From the IMG/VR virus record IMGVR_UViG_3300023184_000033, positions 1-64,000 of that record: a stretch of 64,000 bases of DNA; one strand, written 5' to 3'. Source of the stretch: a virus. Made by a program: the position numbers and the translations under genes. Positions 16,583 to 25,149 of this stretch are shown here, piece by piece (the stretch's first letter is position 1; each line of letters begins with the position of its first letter). Under the pieces are notes generated by a model. It ran no database searches and had not been told where the DNA came from. It saw nothing but the letters and a program-made list of their open reading frames with translations.

Positions 16583-16965
16583 ATGTTTCTGAGTATATCT
16601 GCTACATTGGGTTCTAAAGCTATGTCACATGAATAAATTGTTTTTCCATTAACACCTTTGACTTGGTCAGGCATCAATCTCAAATAATCTAAAAATGTCT
16701 TTAATAAATCGTAATCACGTTCATCAATCTTATAGAACAATATTCTTGATGTAGCTTCAATACCAAAAACATTATTCAATAGTATGATATGATTCAATAT
16801 CAATCTCTCTTTGAGTATCTTTGTGGTTTTATATCTTCTGAACAATCTTTTCAGATATTTTGTTCGTTTGATATCTCCCTCAAACTCAGACATAATGCAT
16901 TGCGGTGAGCTATAACACTTCACCGCATACATCATGAAATTTTCATCGTTTAGGTCATCAAACAT
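16579..16965 (-). CDS. Conserved T4-like protein of unknown function, 128 aa
   Basis: The pattern YAVKCYSSPQC, then EFEGDIKRTKYLKRLFRRY, then RLILNHIILLNNVFG recurs in T4-like phages as a small conserved protein of unknown role near structural genes. It is helical and cytoplasmic in appearance. It overlaps the start of the next gene by 4 bases. Confidence 0.7.
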   Translation of the reverse strand: MFDDLNDENFMMYAVKCYSSPQCIMSEFEGDIKRTKYLKRLFRRYKTTKILKERLILNHIILLNNVFGIEATSRILFYKIDERDYDLLKTFLDYLRLMPDQVKGVNGKTIYSCDIALEPNVADILRNI

Positions 16966-16972
16966 ATTATAT

Positions 16973-16999
16973 AAAAAAACCTTACGGTTTCCCGTAAGG
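16973..16999 (-). terminator. Intrinsic terminator after the 214-aa virion gene
   Basis: On the minus strand an 8-bp GC-rich perfect stem (CCTTACGG, GAAA, CCGTAAGG) is followed directly by seven U residues. It ends the transcript of the gene at 17010-17654. Confidence 0.92.
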
Positions 17000-17009
17000 T
17001 TATAGAGTA

Positions 17010-17654
17010 TTAAACGCCACCAAAGATGCCGTTTGCACTTGTGTTTGCGGACTGTGTATTAGCAGCAGTTGGGTTTGCAAGAGCAACAAGAGTTTCTTTT
17101 AAGAAACGTACTGTACCATCATTATTGATTTTACGAGTAATCTTGTTCCATCCAGTGTTTACGTTACCAATCTTAGTGTTAGCAACAGTAGAACCAGCAC
17201 CACCAGTTGTACCTTGTGTGTTAGCAATACGTGTTGCAGTAATAAGAATAGTGTCGTTTGCATAGTTGGAAGATGTTGCACGATATGCAATACCTGTACC
17301 AATGTAAACGTTTTGACCTGAAGCAAGAGTACCCATAACTGGATTTGCTAATCTGATTCGAGTGTTTGCAGCATCAACAACAGTAACTGTGTTATTTGAA
17401 CGCCAGAAAGAAGCTTCGTTACCATCAATAATTGATAAGTCTTTTGCAGACAAAGAAACAGAGTTATTGGCATCTGCGGAATAAACATACATTCCAGCAG
17501 AAATTAATGCAAAGTTTGTGTTTGATGTGACTACGATTGTATTGCCTGCTGTAGTAGCATTGGCTGTGACTAACGATGTAACAGGAGTCACTTCTCTTTC
17601 TAATGAAAAGTGTGGTTTGTTATTCGCTGTATCTGTATTTCCCCATAAGGCCAT
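17010..17654 (-). CDS. Virion structural protein, Asn/Thr/Ala-rich
   Basis: A 214-aa protein (MALWGNTDTANNKPHFSLER start) with repetitive beta-type sequence and a C-terminus GWNKITRKINNDGTVRFLKE that I recognise from structural proteins of marine myoviruses. It has its own tandem late promoter (17676-17694) and a strong terminator (16973-16999), so it should be a highly expressed late single-gene unit, as expected for a tail tube, decoration or similar abundant protein. The precise identity is not determined. Confidence 0.75.
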   Translation of the reverse strand: MALWGNTDTANNKPHFSLEREVTPVTSLVTANATTAGNTIVVTSNTNFALISAGMYVYSADANNSVSLSAKDLSIIDGNEASFWRSNNTVTVVDAANTRIRLANPVMGTLASGQNVYIGTGIAYRATSSNYANDTILITATRIANTQGTTGGAGSTVANTKIGNVNTGWNKITRKINNDGTVRFLKETLVALANPTAANTQSANTSANGIFGGV

Positions 17655-17675
17655 TTTTTTTCTCCTTGAAAACGG

Positions 17676-17694
17676 TATTTATTTCTTATTTATC
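17676..17694 (-). promoter_or_regulatory. Tandem T4-type late promoter octamers
   Basis: GATAAATA (17694-17687) and AATAAATA (17683-17676) lie 22-33 bases before the ATG at 17654, with AAGGAG between. The first overlaps the 3' end of the upstream gene. Confidence 0.75.
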
Positions 17695-18653
17695 TTTTCT
17701 GAACCACTCTGAACCTTGCGGCGCATGATAGGATCAATTTCTATTGTATCTCTAGTTGTACCAGTCAAGGTTTTACCCCCAGTAAGTACGGCTGCAGCTT
17801 GTGGTTTGTTATCACCAAAACTATCTTTAGGATCAACTGTTTTGAATTTAGGTTTCTTACCATAAGTGGCTACAGATTTGTCTTCTTTTTCACCATCATA
17901 TAATTCTTCTTTGACTGATTGTTTCTTTAAATCATTATCAAACTGTTTTGTTGTGGCTTTAAGGATTCCTTTGAATCTCTTATCACCTGTTTTATAATTG
18001 CCTGCTTGGTCAGCAGCCTTGGCAGCTGCACTAGCACGTGTTTTATATCTTGCAAGAAGGTTTGATGTTAATTCAGATAGTTGCAATTCAGGAATCTCTA
18101 AGGATTCCGAATTCAATCTTTTTTCTGCTCTGTTCTGCCCAATGCTTCTCATTGAAAATTTGTGGCCAGCTTTGTTTGCAGATTTTGGATCTTTATCTCT
18201 GATACCTTTACCAATCTTATCAAACTGGTCACCTTGGTCTTTTTCAGACTTCTTGGCATAAGAGTACAATGTATCTTTGTTCAACTCATCCAATTCTTCA
18301 ACCTCTTCATTCTTTTGTTTTGCGTAGTAAGCAGCAAGAGCCATCTTTTGACGTTTCTCTTTAGACTTACCAGCAAACTTAGGATTATCCGAATGAATGA
18401 AATCGTGAATCCATTCACCAGCAGAAGCATCTTTAGAAAGAACTTCATTCATTTCTTGTTCTAGTTCTTCTTTGAATACGTCTTGTCTCGCACCATTGAG
18501 CTTAACCCAATTCAAAAATGAAGATGACTTAGAATAAGAAATCTTTTGTATCGGTGTAAGATTATCATAACTAATACCCCTAGAACTAAGATATCGATTC
18601 AATAACTTAGATTCAGATAACTTAATAAATTGTTTTAGTTTTTGGCCGTTCAT
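17679..18653 (-). CDS. Modular virion protein with LDEL and AYYAKQK modules
   Basis: A 324-aa protein; start ATG at 18653, two bases after the upstream stop (an upstream ATG at 18731 is less likely). It contains a recurrent phage structural module at about residues 70-115 (SAGEWIHDFIHSDNPKFAG, then KRQKMALAAYYAKQK) and an EEVEELDELNK junction like those in the neighbouring 563-aa protein. It is basic overall. It probably resides in the head; function unknown. Confidence 0.65.
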   Translation of the reverse strand: MNGQKLKQFIKLSESKLLNRYLSSRGISYDNLTPIQKISYSKSSSFLNWVKLNGARQDVFKEELEQEMNEVLSKDASAGEWIHDFIHSDNPKFAGKSKEKRQKMALAAYYAKQKNEEVEELDELNKDTLYSYAKKSEKDQGDQFDKIGKGIRDKDPKSANKAGHKFSMRSIGQNRAEKRLNSESLEIPELQLSELTSNLLARYKTRASAAAKAADQAGNYKTGDKRFKGILKATTKQFDNDLKKQSVKEELYDGEKEDKSVATYGKKPKFKTVDPKDSFGDNKPQAAAVLTGGKTLTGTTRDTIEIDPIMRRKVQSGSEKINKK

Positions 18654-18654
18654 T

Positions 18655-20346
18655 TTAATAACCGTTCGACATTTCTTTTTTGACTTTACCCAAAGCAGCA
18701 CGCAATCTTTCTTTAGGTGACTGTGCTGCATCAGTTACAAAGGGAACTGTATCTGATTCTGGACGCTTACCTTCGGTTTTTAAAGCAGACTTTTTAATCA
18801 TCTTTTTCATGAGAGCTTTGTCTTCTTTCTCATCTTCATGTCCTTCAGATTCTTCATTAGCTTGACGTAAAGCTTTCTGTGCTTGTTTTGTTTGTGATAA
18901 ACCTGGTTTGATTTTATCCATAACATTAGATGCACCAGTCATGTTGCCACCAGCATATCTTTTATCTTTTGCAATACCACCAGCCATCTTCAATTCTTTG
19001 GATGTATATGCTTCAGTCTTCAAAGGAACTTTTGCAGAAGTGTGTTCGTTGTCTTTTTCGAAACCCTTTGGTGCTTTCTTTGGACCAGCCAAAGTATCAA
19101 CAGTCAAACCTTTTGCAGCTTTAACTTCACCAGCTTCATCCAACTCAACTTCTTCTTTTGTTGTCTTTTTAGCTAAATTCATTGCAGCGGTGTAACCAGG
19201 AATACTCGATAGTCTTTTTAGACGTACTGGATCTTTTGCAGTTTCTTTACCAGCTGCAGACAATCTTGCCTGACGATCATCAAAATCTTTTTTAGATTCT
19301 TTGTTGGCTTCATCCAATTCAACATCTTCGTTTCTTTGGATGTTACCTTTTAATCTGTTAACATCTTGTTTGTTTGCTTTTCCAGCACTAGTCACACGAG
19401 CAGGAGTTCTGTGTGCAAGTTTGTCATAGCTTCCAAATGTATGACCCGGCCTTGGATAATGACCTTTAGCATCAGCAGCGCCCTGAACTGCTGCTGCAGA
19501 TTTTGCATCTTTGGTTTTCTTAGCATGATCTGCAAATTTCTGAGGATCGTGTGACTTACCATAATGATAGTCTGAATCAGGATCGGATGCAGACTTAGCA
19601 GCACTAGCTAAAGTTTTTGTTGACAATTCATCTAGTTCTTCAACTTCTTCTTTTTTAAGTTTACTAAGTAACGCTTTTCCTGCTTCGGCTTTCTTATCAG
19701 AAACCATGCGATCTTTAGCCGCTTGAACTTTTGCTTTAGATTCTGCACTAGTTCTATCTACATATTTGCTAGTTTGTTTTTCCTTAGGACCGGAACCTTC
19801 CTCAATCTCAACTTCTTCTTTTTGAGCACGTAGAATCTTAAAGTCTTGTGGATCAATCTTGTTGTTTTTATTCTTATCAATCTCCTTTTGATTACCTTTT
19901 AGACTCTCAATAAGACGGTTTTTAAAGTCTCCGAAAGATTCTTTTTTCATTTCTTTTTTCTTATCAAGTCTTTCAGTTTCTTTTTCACGTTCGTCATCTT
20001 TTTGGCCAGCGCCACCATAACGTGTACCTGCTTTTTGGCCAATGTGACCTTTTGGTTGTGGTCCGGCTTTGTCTTTAACATACTTTTGCATGTCAGCCCA
20101 AGCTTCTATAATTTCTTCAATGTTCTCAGAAACTAAATGACCAGCTTTCTTAGCAGTATTTAAAACATCCGTTCTATCTTTAAAGGAACCATTGAATACC
20201 TTTTTGGCCAAAAATGGCTTATAAACGGCATGATGTTCTGGCTTGATGTGTTTTAACAATATCCTCGCTTGTGGATGGATATCTTCTGACATAGCAGAAT
20301 TAACTGCATCCAATAAACTCTGTGAAATGGATTTTTGGCCGTACAT
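18655..20346 (-). CDS. Large modular virion protein with repeated VELDE junctions
   Basis: A 563-aa lysine/alanine-rich protein of low predicted globularity. Acidic junctions recur: EEVEIEE near residue 172, EEVEELDELS near 228, EDVELDEA near 340 and EEVELDEA near 400. They separate basic modules. LDE and IEE fit the (L/I)-X-E cleavage rule of the T4 head maturation protease gp21, so processing into peptides inside the capsid is plausible (inference). An EF-hand-like stretch (DKNKNNKIDPQDF) lies near residue 157. Confidence 0.6.
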   Translation of the reverse strand: MYGQKSISQSLLDAVNSAMSEDIHPQARILLKHIKPEHHAVYKPFLAKKVFNGSFKDRTDVLNTAKKAGHLVSENIEEIIEAWADMQKYVKDKAGPQPKGHIGQKAGTRYGGAGQKDDEREKETERLDKKKEMKKESFGDFKNRLIESLKGNQKEIDKNKNNKIDPQDFKILRAQKEEVEIEEGSGPKEKQTSKYVDRTSAESKAKVQAAKDRMVSDKKAEAGKALLSKLKKEEVEELDELSTKTLASAAKSASDPDSDYHYGKSHDPQKFADHAKKTKDAKSAAAVQGAADAKGHYPRPGHTFGSYDKLAHRTPARVTSAGKANKQDVNRLKGNIQRNEDVELDEANKESKKDFDDRQARLSAAGKETAKDPVRLKRLSSIPGYTAAMNLAKKTTKEEVELDEAGEVKAAKGLTVDTLAGPKKAPKGFEKDNEHTSAKVPLKTEAYTSKELKMAGGIAKDKRYAGGNMTGASNVMDKIKPGLSQTKQAQKALRQANEESEGHEDEKEDKALMKKMIKKSALKTEGKRPESDTVPFVTDAAQSPKERLRAALGKVKKEMSNGY

Positions 20347-20348
20347 AT

Positions 20349-22166
20349 TTACTTCTCCTGTTTTTTCTTCTTTTTAGGTATTTCCGTACCAATTAAATTG
20401 TCTTTGTTTGAACTCATGGGTTCTTTATTACTTGCACCACCCAAAACACCACCGACACCCATATCATCTGCACCTGGATTATCGATGGCTTCTTTAAAAC
20501 TCTTAAAACTTCTATATTCTTCTCGGTATGTTACATCGCCAAGACCTGACATAGGATATACTGTTCCTTGTTGGCGTGTATCGAATTCTGGTCCTAGTCC
20601 TGTAATATTTCTCATTCTTTGAGGAACTGTAGGAGAAGTATTACCAAATTTCTTGGCTCTTATTTTGTCTTTGTCTTGGCTGAAGTTTTTTTCCTTGGAT
20701 TGCGGGTAGACTTTGATTGTGGGTTCGCTGCTGGCTTCGGCGTAGATTGCTCCTGGACCTGGACTAAGGGTTCTGGTTCGCTTTGGGGCGTTCCACTTTG
20801 GATCATCGGCGTTGGCGTCTCCTGCACGGTTGTCTGGGATAGCGTCACTTGGACCTGCTGCTCTGGCACCACCGGCGCTGCGGAGTTTTGGACTTCTGCT
20901 GGCTTCTTTGAGCCTCTGAATAAATTTAGAAGAGATTTTAACATTTTCATTTACCTCAAATATAAAATTGGACTTGCTATTTAACGTATTACGATTTTCT
21001 AACCACGAAAAAGAGATATCATTATACGACTTGTAATCGATGAAATGATTAACACCTTTATATATCTCTGTTATATACTCTTCTATTAAATCTAACGGTT
21101 TTGTGTTGTCAAATGTAATGAAGGATTTAAACATCTCAGAGAATACTTTTTTGTTTTCTTGTGATTTTTGCCACTTTTCGTAACGTAAAGATTCGACCAT
21201 CATTTTAGATAATCTGGAGTTTCTCTCTTTACTTACTTCATTTGTGGAATTAACAAAAACCATCATGGAAGAATAACCCATGTCTTCAAGTTCTTCTTTA
21301 ACATAGGTTATTTTTTCAATGTTATCAGCAGAACAATTAATAATCAATGGTTTACGAAAACGAATAGCTTCCAATCGCATATCACCAGTATTTCTTTCAG
21401 CAAGTCTTCCTTTATCGGAAAGATAATCAAAGGCTTGATTTAAATTGTATTCTACAGCAGTAGCTTCAGGAATGGCTTCACGGATAATAATATCTTTACC
21501 AGAACCTGGACCACCAGTTACAAAGATAGCTTTGAAGATGCCACGGTCTGTGGCTTCATGCAAGCCCATACCTTTTCTTGTGTCATGCATCAATTCGTGT
21601 GCATGTTCATCCGAAACATGAGATGGCACACCTTGTTTAAAAGATTTGATATCTTTATTCTTAGCATGTTCACGCATTTTGGTGCCGGACATGCCAGTTG
21701 TACCTTCAGCATCAGGATCACGCTGGCCAGCAGAATGTACATGAATTTTCTTAAAGTTATACAATGCACCAGTATGAGTACCATTGTATTGGTGCAACTT
21801 TTTCTTGTATTCTTCTACTCTATCGGAACCAGCAACCATGTGTAAGTGAGTTACACCTTGTTTGTGTAATTCTGCTGCATGGTGTAAAAACGTTGGATGT
21901 TCTTTACTTGAAGCTTTAAAGTTGGTGCCTGGAGAATATCTCTTCAAGTGTTTAACTTTTTGTGCAGGAGACAAAGGATTCTTTTTTGAATCCTGTGAAT
22001 GTGAAGCAACAACTGTGTGACCAGCACCTTGATTCTTCGCAATTTCTTTTACTTTGTTGATTAATTTTAGGTGACCGGTTGTGGGCGGATTCATTCGACC
22101 AAAGGCCATCACGTGATGTACTTCATCACCTTTTGCTTCTTCAACTAAATCTAAAAAGGATTTCAT
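20349..22166 (-). CDS. Capsid-targeted-type nucleotidyltransferase plus P-loop kinase
   Basis: A 605-aa protein. N-terminus MKSFLDLVEE resembles a capsid-targeting peptide. Residues 15-180 form a cytidylyltransferase-fold domain: GRMNPPTTGHLKLI (the HxGH-type motif is TTGH) and GMSGTKMRE (ISSTxxR-like). Residues 215-390 carry a P-loop kinase-like domain (FVTGGPGSGKDII). The C-terminal 180 residues are disordered and basic. This order resembles NadR (NMN adenylyltransferase plus ribosylnicotinamide kinase), but substrate identity cannot be read from sequence. Confidence 0.75.
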   Translation of the reverse strand: MKSFLDLVEEAKGDEVHHVMAFGRMNPPTTGHLKLINKVKEIAKNQGAGHTVVASHSQDSKKNPLSPAQKVKHLKRYSPGTNFKASSKEHPTFLHHAAELHKQGVTHLHMVAGSDRVEEYKKKLHQYNGTHTGALYNFKKIHVHSAGQRDPDAEGTTGMSGTKMREHAKNKDIKSFKQGVPSHVSDEHAHELMHDTRKGMGLHEATDRGIFKAIFVTGGPGSGKDIIIREAIPEATAVEYNLNQAFDYLSDKGRLAERNTGDMRLEAIRFRKPLIINCSADNIEKITYVKEELEDMGYSSMMVFVNSTNEVSKERNSRLSKMMVESLRYEKWQKSQENKKVFSEMFKSFITFDNTKPLDLIEEYITEIYKGVNHFIDYKSYNDISFSWLENRNTLNSKSNFIFEVNENVKISSKFIQRLKEASRSPKLRSAGGARAAGPSDAIPDNRAGDANADDPKWNAPKRTRTLSPGPGAIYAEASSEPTIKVYPQSKEKNFSQDKDKIRAKKFGNTSPTVPQRMRNITGLGPEFDTRQQGTVYPMSGLGDVTYREEYRSFKSFKEAIDNPGADDMGVGGVLGGASNKEPMSSNKDNLIGTEIPKKKKKQEK

Positions 22167-22169
22167 TTA

Positions 22170-23138
22170 TTATTTGTGACCTAGAGTTTTCTTAAATTTG
22201 TGTAGGTGTTCATCATTATCCAAATCGATGTGACTTTTATTCAGGCCTTTGACACCATCTGGATGAAAAGCAACAGTTCTCGCACTCTTGTTTCCTTTTT
22301 GTTTTTCTCTGATTCTCCATTTACCTTTTCCTGAGATTGAAGGTAAACCATGGCCAGTTTGATCCGTGCCAACTTTGTATGTACCGTGGCCTCCAACTTG
22401 CAACATATGCACATGATGGTCTTTCAGATAACCTTCTGCTGGATGCAAGTTTGGATGTTTAATTTCGATTGTCGTTGCACGACCAGACGCTGTTGCAGGT
22501 TCTTTACTTGGGTCTGGATGATGTGTATTCATGTGTTTTAGAATACCAGATTTAACAATGTGTTTTGCATATTCCGGACGTTTGGCTTTTTGCTCAGGTT
22601 TGATATGCCAACCTTTTTCTGCATTGTGGTGAATCGTCAACTGACCCATTGCGGCAGTTGTACCATTCTTAGTTTCACCATTTAATAGATGGCCACTAAC
22701 GGATCCTGCAATAAAGTGACCTTTTTTCTTATGTTCGACCGTAAAGTCAGTACCGCCAGTTGAACCTGCACCAGACATATGTTTTGGCATTAGTCCATGA
22801 TGTTTCATACGGTCAACGAACTTGGTCTCATAATCGTGACCTTTGTTCTTTGGTGCTTCACCTGGTTTATGTAACTTAGATGCAGGAATAACGTGGTGAT
22901 TTCCAGTTTCATCTTCTGCGTGTACATGTACCTTGTTATTAATATGTTCTACTTTATGAATCTTTACAGCAGAACCTTTTGGTAAATCGTCATGTTCAGC
23001 AGCTAAATTATGTGAGAACTTATTTGAACCCACATGTGGATCAATATATTTCTTTTTGTGTTCTGCACCTATAGGTCCAGAAGCTGTTAATTTTCCACGA
23101 CCAGCTTCTTCATTTAAAAAGGAACCAAATGATTTCAT
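22170..23138 (-). CDS. His-rich PD-(D/E)XK-like protein with capsid-targeting-like N-terminus
   Basis: A 322-aa protein very rich in histidine and lysine. N-terminus MKSFGSFLNE fits the shared targeting pattern. A candidate restriction-like core at residues 98-170 reads YETKFVDRMKHHG, then GGTDFTVEH, then NGETKNGTTAAMGQLTI: a helix with Glu, an acidic residue, E-x-K and a following A..GQ helix. This parallels the core of the protein at 29545-30252. Its nuclease activity is a prediction. Confidence 0.6.
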   Translation of the reverse strand: MKSFGSFLNEEAGRGKLTASGPIGAEHKKKYIDPHVGSNKFSHNLAAEHDDLPKGSAVKIHKVEHINNKVHVHAEDETGNHHVIPASKLHKPGEAPKNKGHDYETKFVDRMKHHGLMPKHMSGAGSTGGTDFTVEHKKKGHFIAGSVSGHLLNGETKNGTTAAMGQLTIHHNAEKGWHIKPEQKAKRPEYAKHIVKSGILKHMNTHHPDPSKEPATASGRATTIEIKHPNLHPAEGYLKDHHVHMLQVGGHGTYKVGTDQTGHGLPSISGKGKWRIREKQKGNKSARTVAFHPDGVKGLNKSHIDLDNDEHLHKFKKTLGHK

Positions 23139-24304
23139 TTTCTCACCTTTAATAAGTTTTGTTTAGCAAATTCTGGACGATTAACCAATTTAGTTGGTTC
23201 ATTGTCATGATGAATCACAAATCCTTCTGGTTTAGACTTCTTACCTTCAATGTGGTGTTCGTAATGTCCTTCATGTGTCTCTAAAGAATTTACTAGATGA
23301 TTCTTAGCTTGTGCTAGATGATGGTGCATTGATAACAAATTACCATAGTGTGACTTGTTCTTTTCGATATGTGCAACTTGTGCTTTACCTTCACCAGTCT
23401 TTTCGTTTTTAGACTTTTCAGTCTTAACTTTGGCAGCAGCTTTTTCGTAAACATTTTTTACATGATCCTTGAAACCTTTAACACTAGGAACTAAATCGTG
23501 TCTAACTGTGTGGTTGATATAAGTCGATAAGTGACCATGTTCACCACTATGTGCTGGATGAACAGCATCATACATCTTATGGCCATGTGTATCATGGATT
23601 TCTTTTGCTGCAGCCATGTGTTTTTGAAACCCATGTTCGTTCGCAGTTGAATGTTTAACTTTTGATGTGTCGTGTTCTGCACCGTGAATGTGAACATCTG
23701 GATGCTCTTTAAACTTACTAATGTCTACGTGTGGAGTATTGCTTTTTAAGTCATCGCCATATTGTGTATGAACTACAACGCCGACTTTAGATTTTTTAGC
23801 CTTGTCGGCTTCTTTTCCGTGAGCTGTATAAGTGATGGTGTTTGGAGTGAACGAAACACTCTCATGCAAAGTCTTTGTATCTACATGGTGCATCACATCA
23901 CCTTGGAATACACCTTTCTTAGGTGTAACTTTTGGTAGATGTTTTAATGCGTGTTTTAATGTTGTTGCAAGACCTGGCGCATGGCCATGGTTCTTATCAA
24001 TATCAGCTTCAGTATGGTTGATTTTTGGATTCTTGTTGAACGCAGACTTGGTTGCAACAAAAAACTTACCATTTTTAGGATGATGGCCAAAGACAATTGA
24101 TGGTGAACCATCATATTTCATTGTCAGGTTGGTACTTTTGTGACCAGAAGTCATGTGTGCATGAGCTTTATGTAAAGCTGCAAATGCATGTTCAAAACCA
24201 GCATGGCCGTGCATCAAAGGACGGTCTTCAGCATGGTGAATATGTTTTAACTCGGAACCTTCTTGGTCGGCTTCCTCAGATAAGAACGATTTAAATGTCA
24301 ACAT
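23135..24304 (-). CDS. His-rich ligase-like (DUF6267-type) protein with capsid-targeting-like N-terminus
   Basis: A 389-aa protein. N-terminus MLTFKSFLSE fits the targeting pattern. TMKYDGSPSIVFGHHPKNGK near residue 62 holds a KxDG motif like motif I of DNA/RNA ligases; later PEGFVIHHDN near 362 resembles the motif EG(V/F)V and the terminal lysines could complete the set. I recall such phage proteins under DUF6267. A covalent nucleotidyltransferase is a reasonable prediction. A TATAAATA late promoter lies 49 bases upstream. Confidence 0.6.
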   Translation of the reverse strand: MLTFKSFLSEEADQEGSELKHIHHAEDRPLMHGHAGFEHAFAALHKAHAHMTSGHKSTNLTMKYDGSPSIVFGHHPKNGKFFVATKSAFNKNPKINHTEADIDKNHGHAPGLATTLKHALKHLPKVTPKKGVFQGDVMHHVDTKTLHESVSFTPNTITYTAHGKEADKAKKSKVGVVVHTQYGDDLKSNTPHVDISKFKEHPDVHIHGAEHDTSKVKHSTANEHGFQKHMAAAKEIHDTHGHKMYDAVHPAHSGEHGHLSTYINHTVRHDLVPSVKGFKDHVKNVYEKAAAKVKTEKSKNEKTGEGKAQVAHIEKNKSHYGNLLSMHHHLAQAKNHLVNSLETHEGHYEHHIEGKKSKPEGFVIHHDNEPTKLVNRPEFAKQNLLKVRK

Positions 24305-24352
24305 TGTTTGTTTACCTTCTAGAATTGCAACACACTCTGGTTGCTCAAGAAC

Positions 24353-24360
24353 TATTTATA
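24353..24360 (-). promoter_or_regulatory. T4-type late promoter TATAAATA
   Basis: A perfect TATAAATA on the minus strand, 49 bases before the ATG at 24304. It would drive the capsid-cargo gene run 24304 to 17679. Confidence 0.8.
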
Positions 24361-24399
24361 CAACATTTCAGTTTATGGTCCGAAACTTTCGAAATGTTG
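24361..24399 (-). other. Extended hairpin ahead of the late promoter
   Basis: A 9-bp perfect outer stem (CAACATTTC with GAAATGTTG) plus an inner AGTTT/AAACT stem lies between the stop of the glycosyltransferase gene (24433) and the late promoter. It lacks a U-run, so I call it a structure, possibly a transcript end or a processing site. The remainder of 24305-24432 shows nothing else. Confidence 0.45.
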
Positions 24400-24432
24400 C
24401 CTTTGATACATAGTGACAAAAATTGTTGGGTT

Positions 24433-25149
24433 TTACCAGCTGGTTCCCTCAAAGTCTAACCAATATGTAGAAACCTTGCCTTTGCCACCCAACAAATAGA
24501 ACGGCATTGTGTGCATCAGACCTCGGCTGGAGTTAATATAACACAATTCCTTAGGTCCACGTTCTAAAGACCATGCAAAATGTGATGTTCCAGTATCTCC
24601 GCCAAAATATCTTTCGCATTCCATGATATGTTGTAAGTTTTCTAAAAAATCTGTACTTATTTTAAAACTCTCTGGAACTTCACATGGTAACAGATTTTTG
24701 TTGGAAAGGCAAATTATTTTTTCATAGTCTTCAAAACCAACGCTATAGTAATCTATTTGTCTCTGAAATTCTTCCTTAGGCCAGTTTCTATATGTGTTAT
24801 ATGGTGCATCAAATACTGGACAAATAACAATCTTCTTTTTTGGATCAGTATAGTTTACGAACTTTACAAGGTCACCAGAAATGTCTCGGTAATCCCACAG
24901 ATTGACACGGCACCAAGATAATGATTCGTTGCCTGAAAATGCAGAAAGGTAATCTGTAGGTTGCCACAATAACCAATTATGAAATTTTAAACAATGTTCT
25001 GTTTGACTAATAGTACCAGGTTTTAAGAAAAATTGCAATTTTGGCTGATTGTGTTTCTTTCGTAGGTGTGCAACAACATTACAAACACCGACAAGGTCAC
25101 CCATCCTCAAAGGACCACCAAATGTTCCAGGTTCAATATTGATAATCAT
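24433..25149 (-). CDS. Glycosyltransferase, GT9/heptosyltransferase-like
   Basis: A 238-aa protein with a C-terminal RYFGGDTGTSHFAWSL segment like the nucleotide-sugar-binding G(D/N)(T/S)G..H motif of family GT9 heptosyltransferases and an N-terminal GPLRMGDLVGVCNVVAHL loop. It is likely a lipopolysaccharide-type sugar transferase. ATGA overlap with the next gene upstream. Heptosyl donor use is suggested by the ADP-heptose genes at 51919-54718 (inference). Confidence 0.65.
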   Translation of the reverse strand: MIINIEPGTFGGPLRMGDLVGVCNVVAHLRKKHNQPKLQFFLKPGTISQTEHCLKFHNWLLWQPTDYLSAFSGNESLSWCRVNLWDYRDISGDLVKFVNYTDPKKKIVICPVFDAPYNTYRNWPKEEFQRQIDYYSVGFEDYEKIICLSNKNLLPCEVPESFKISTDFLENLQHIMECERYFGGDTGTSHFAWSLERGPKELCYINSSRGLMHTMPFYLLGGKGKVSTYWLDFEGTSW

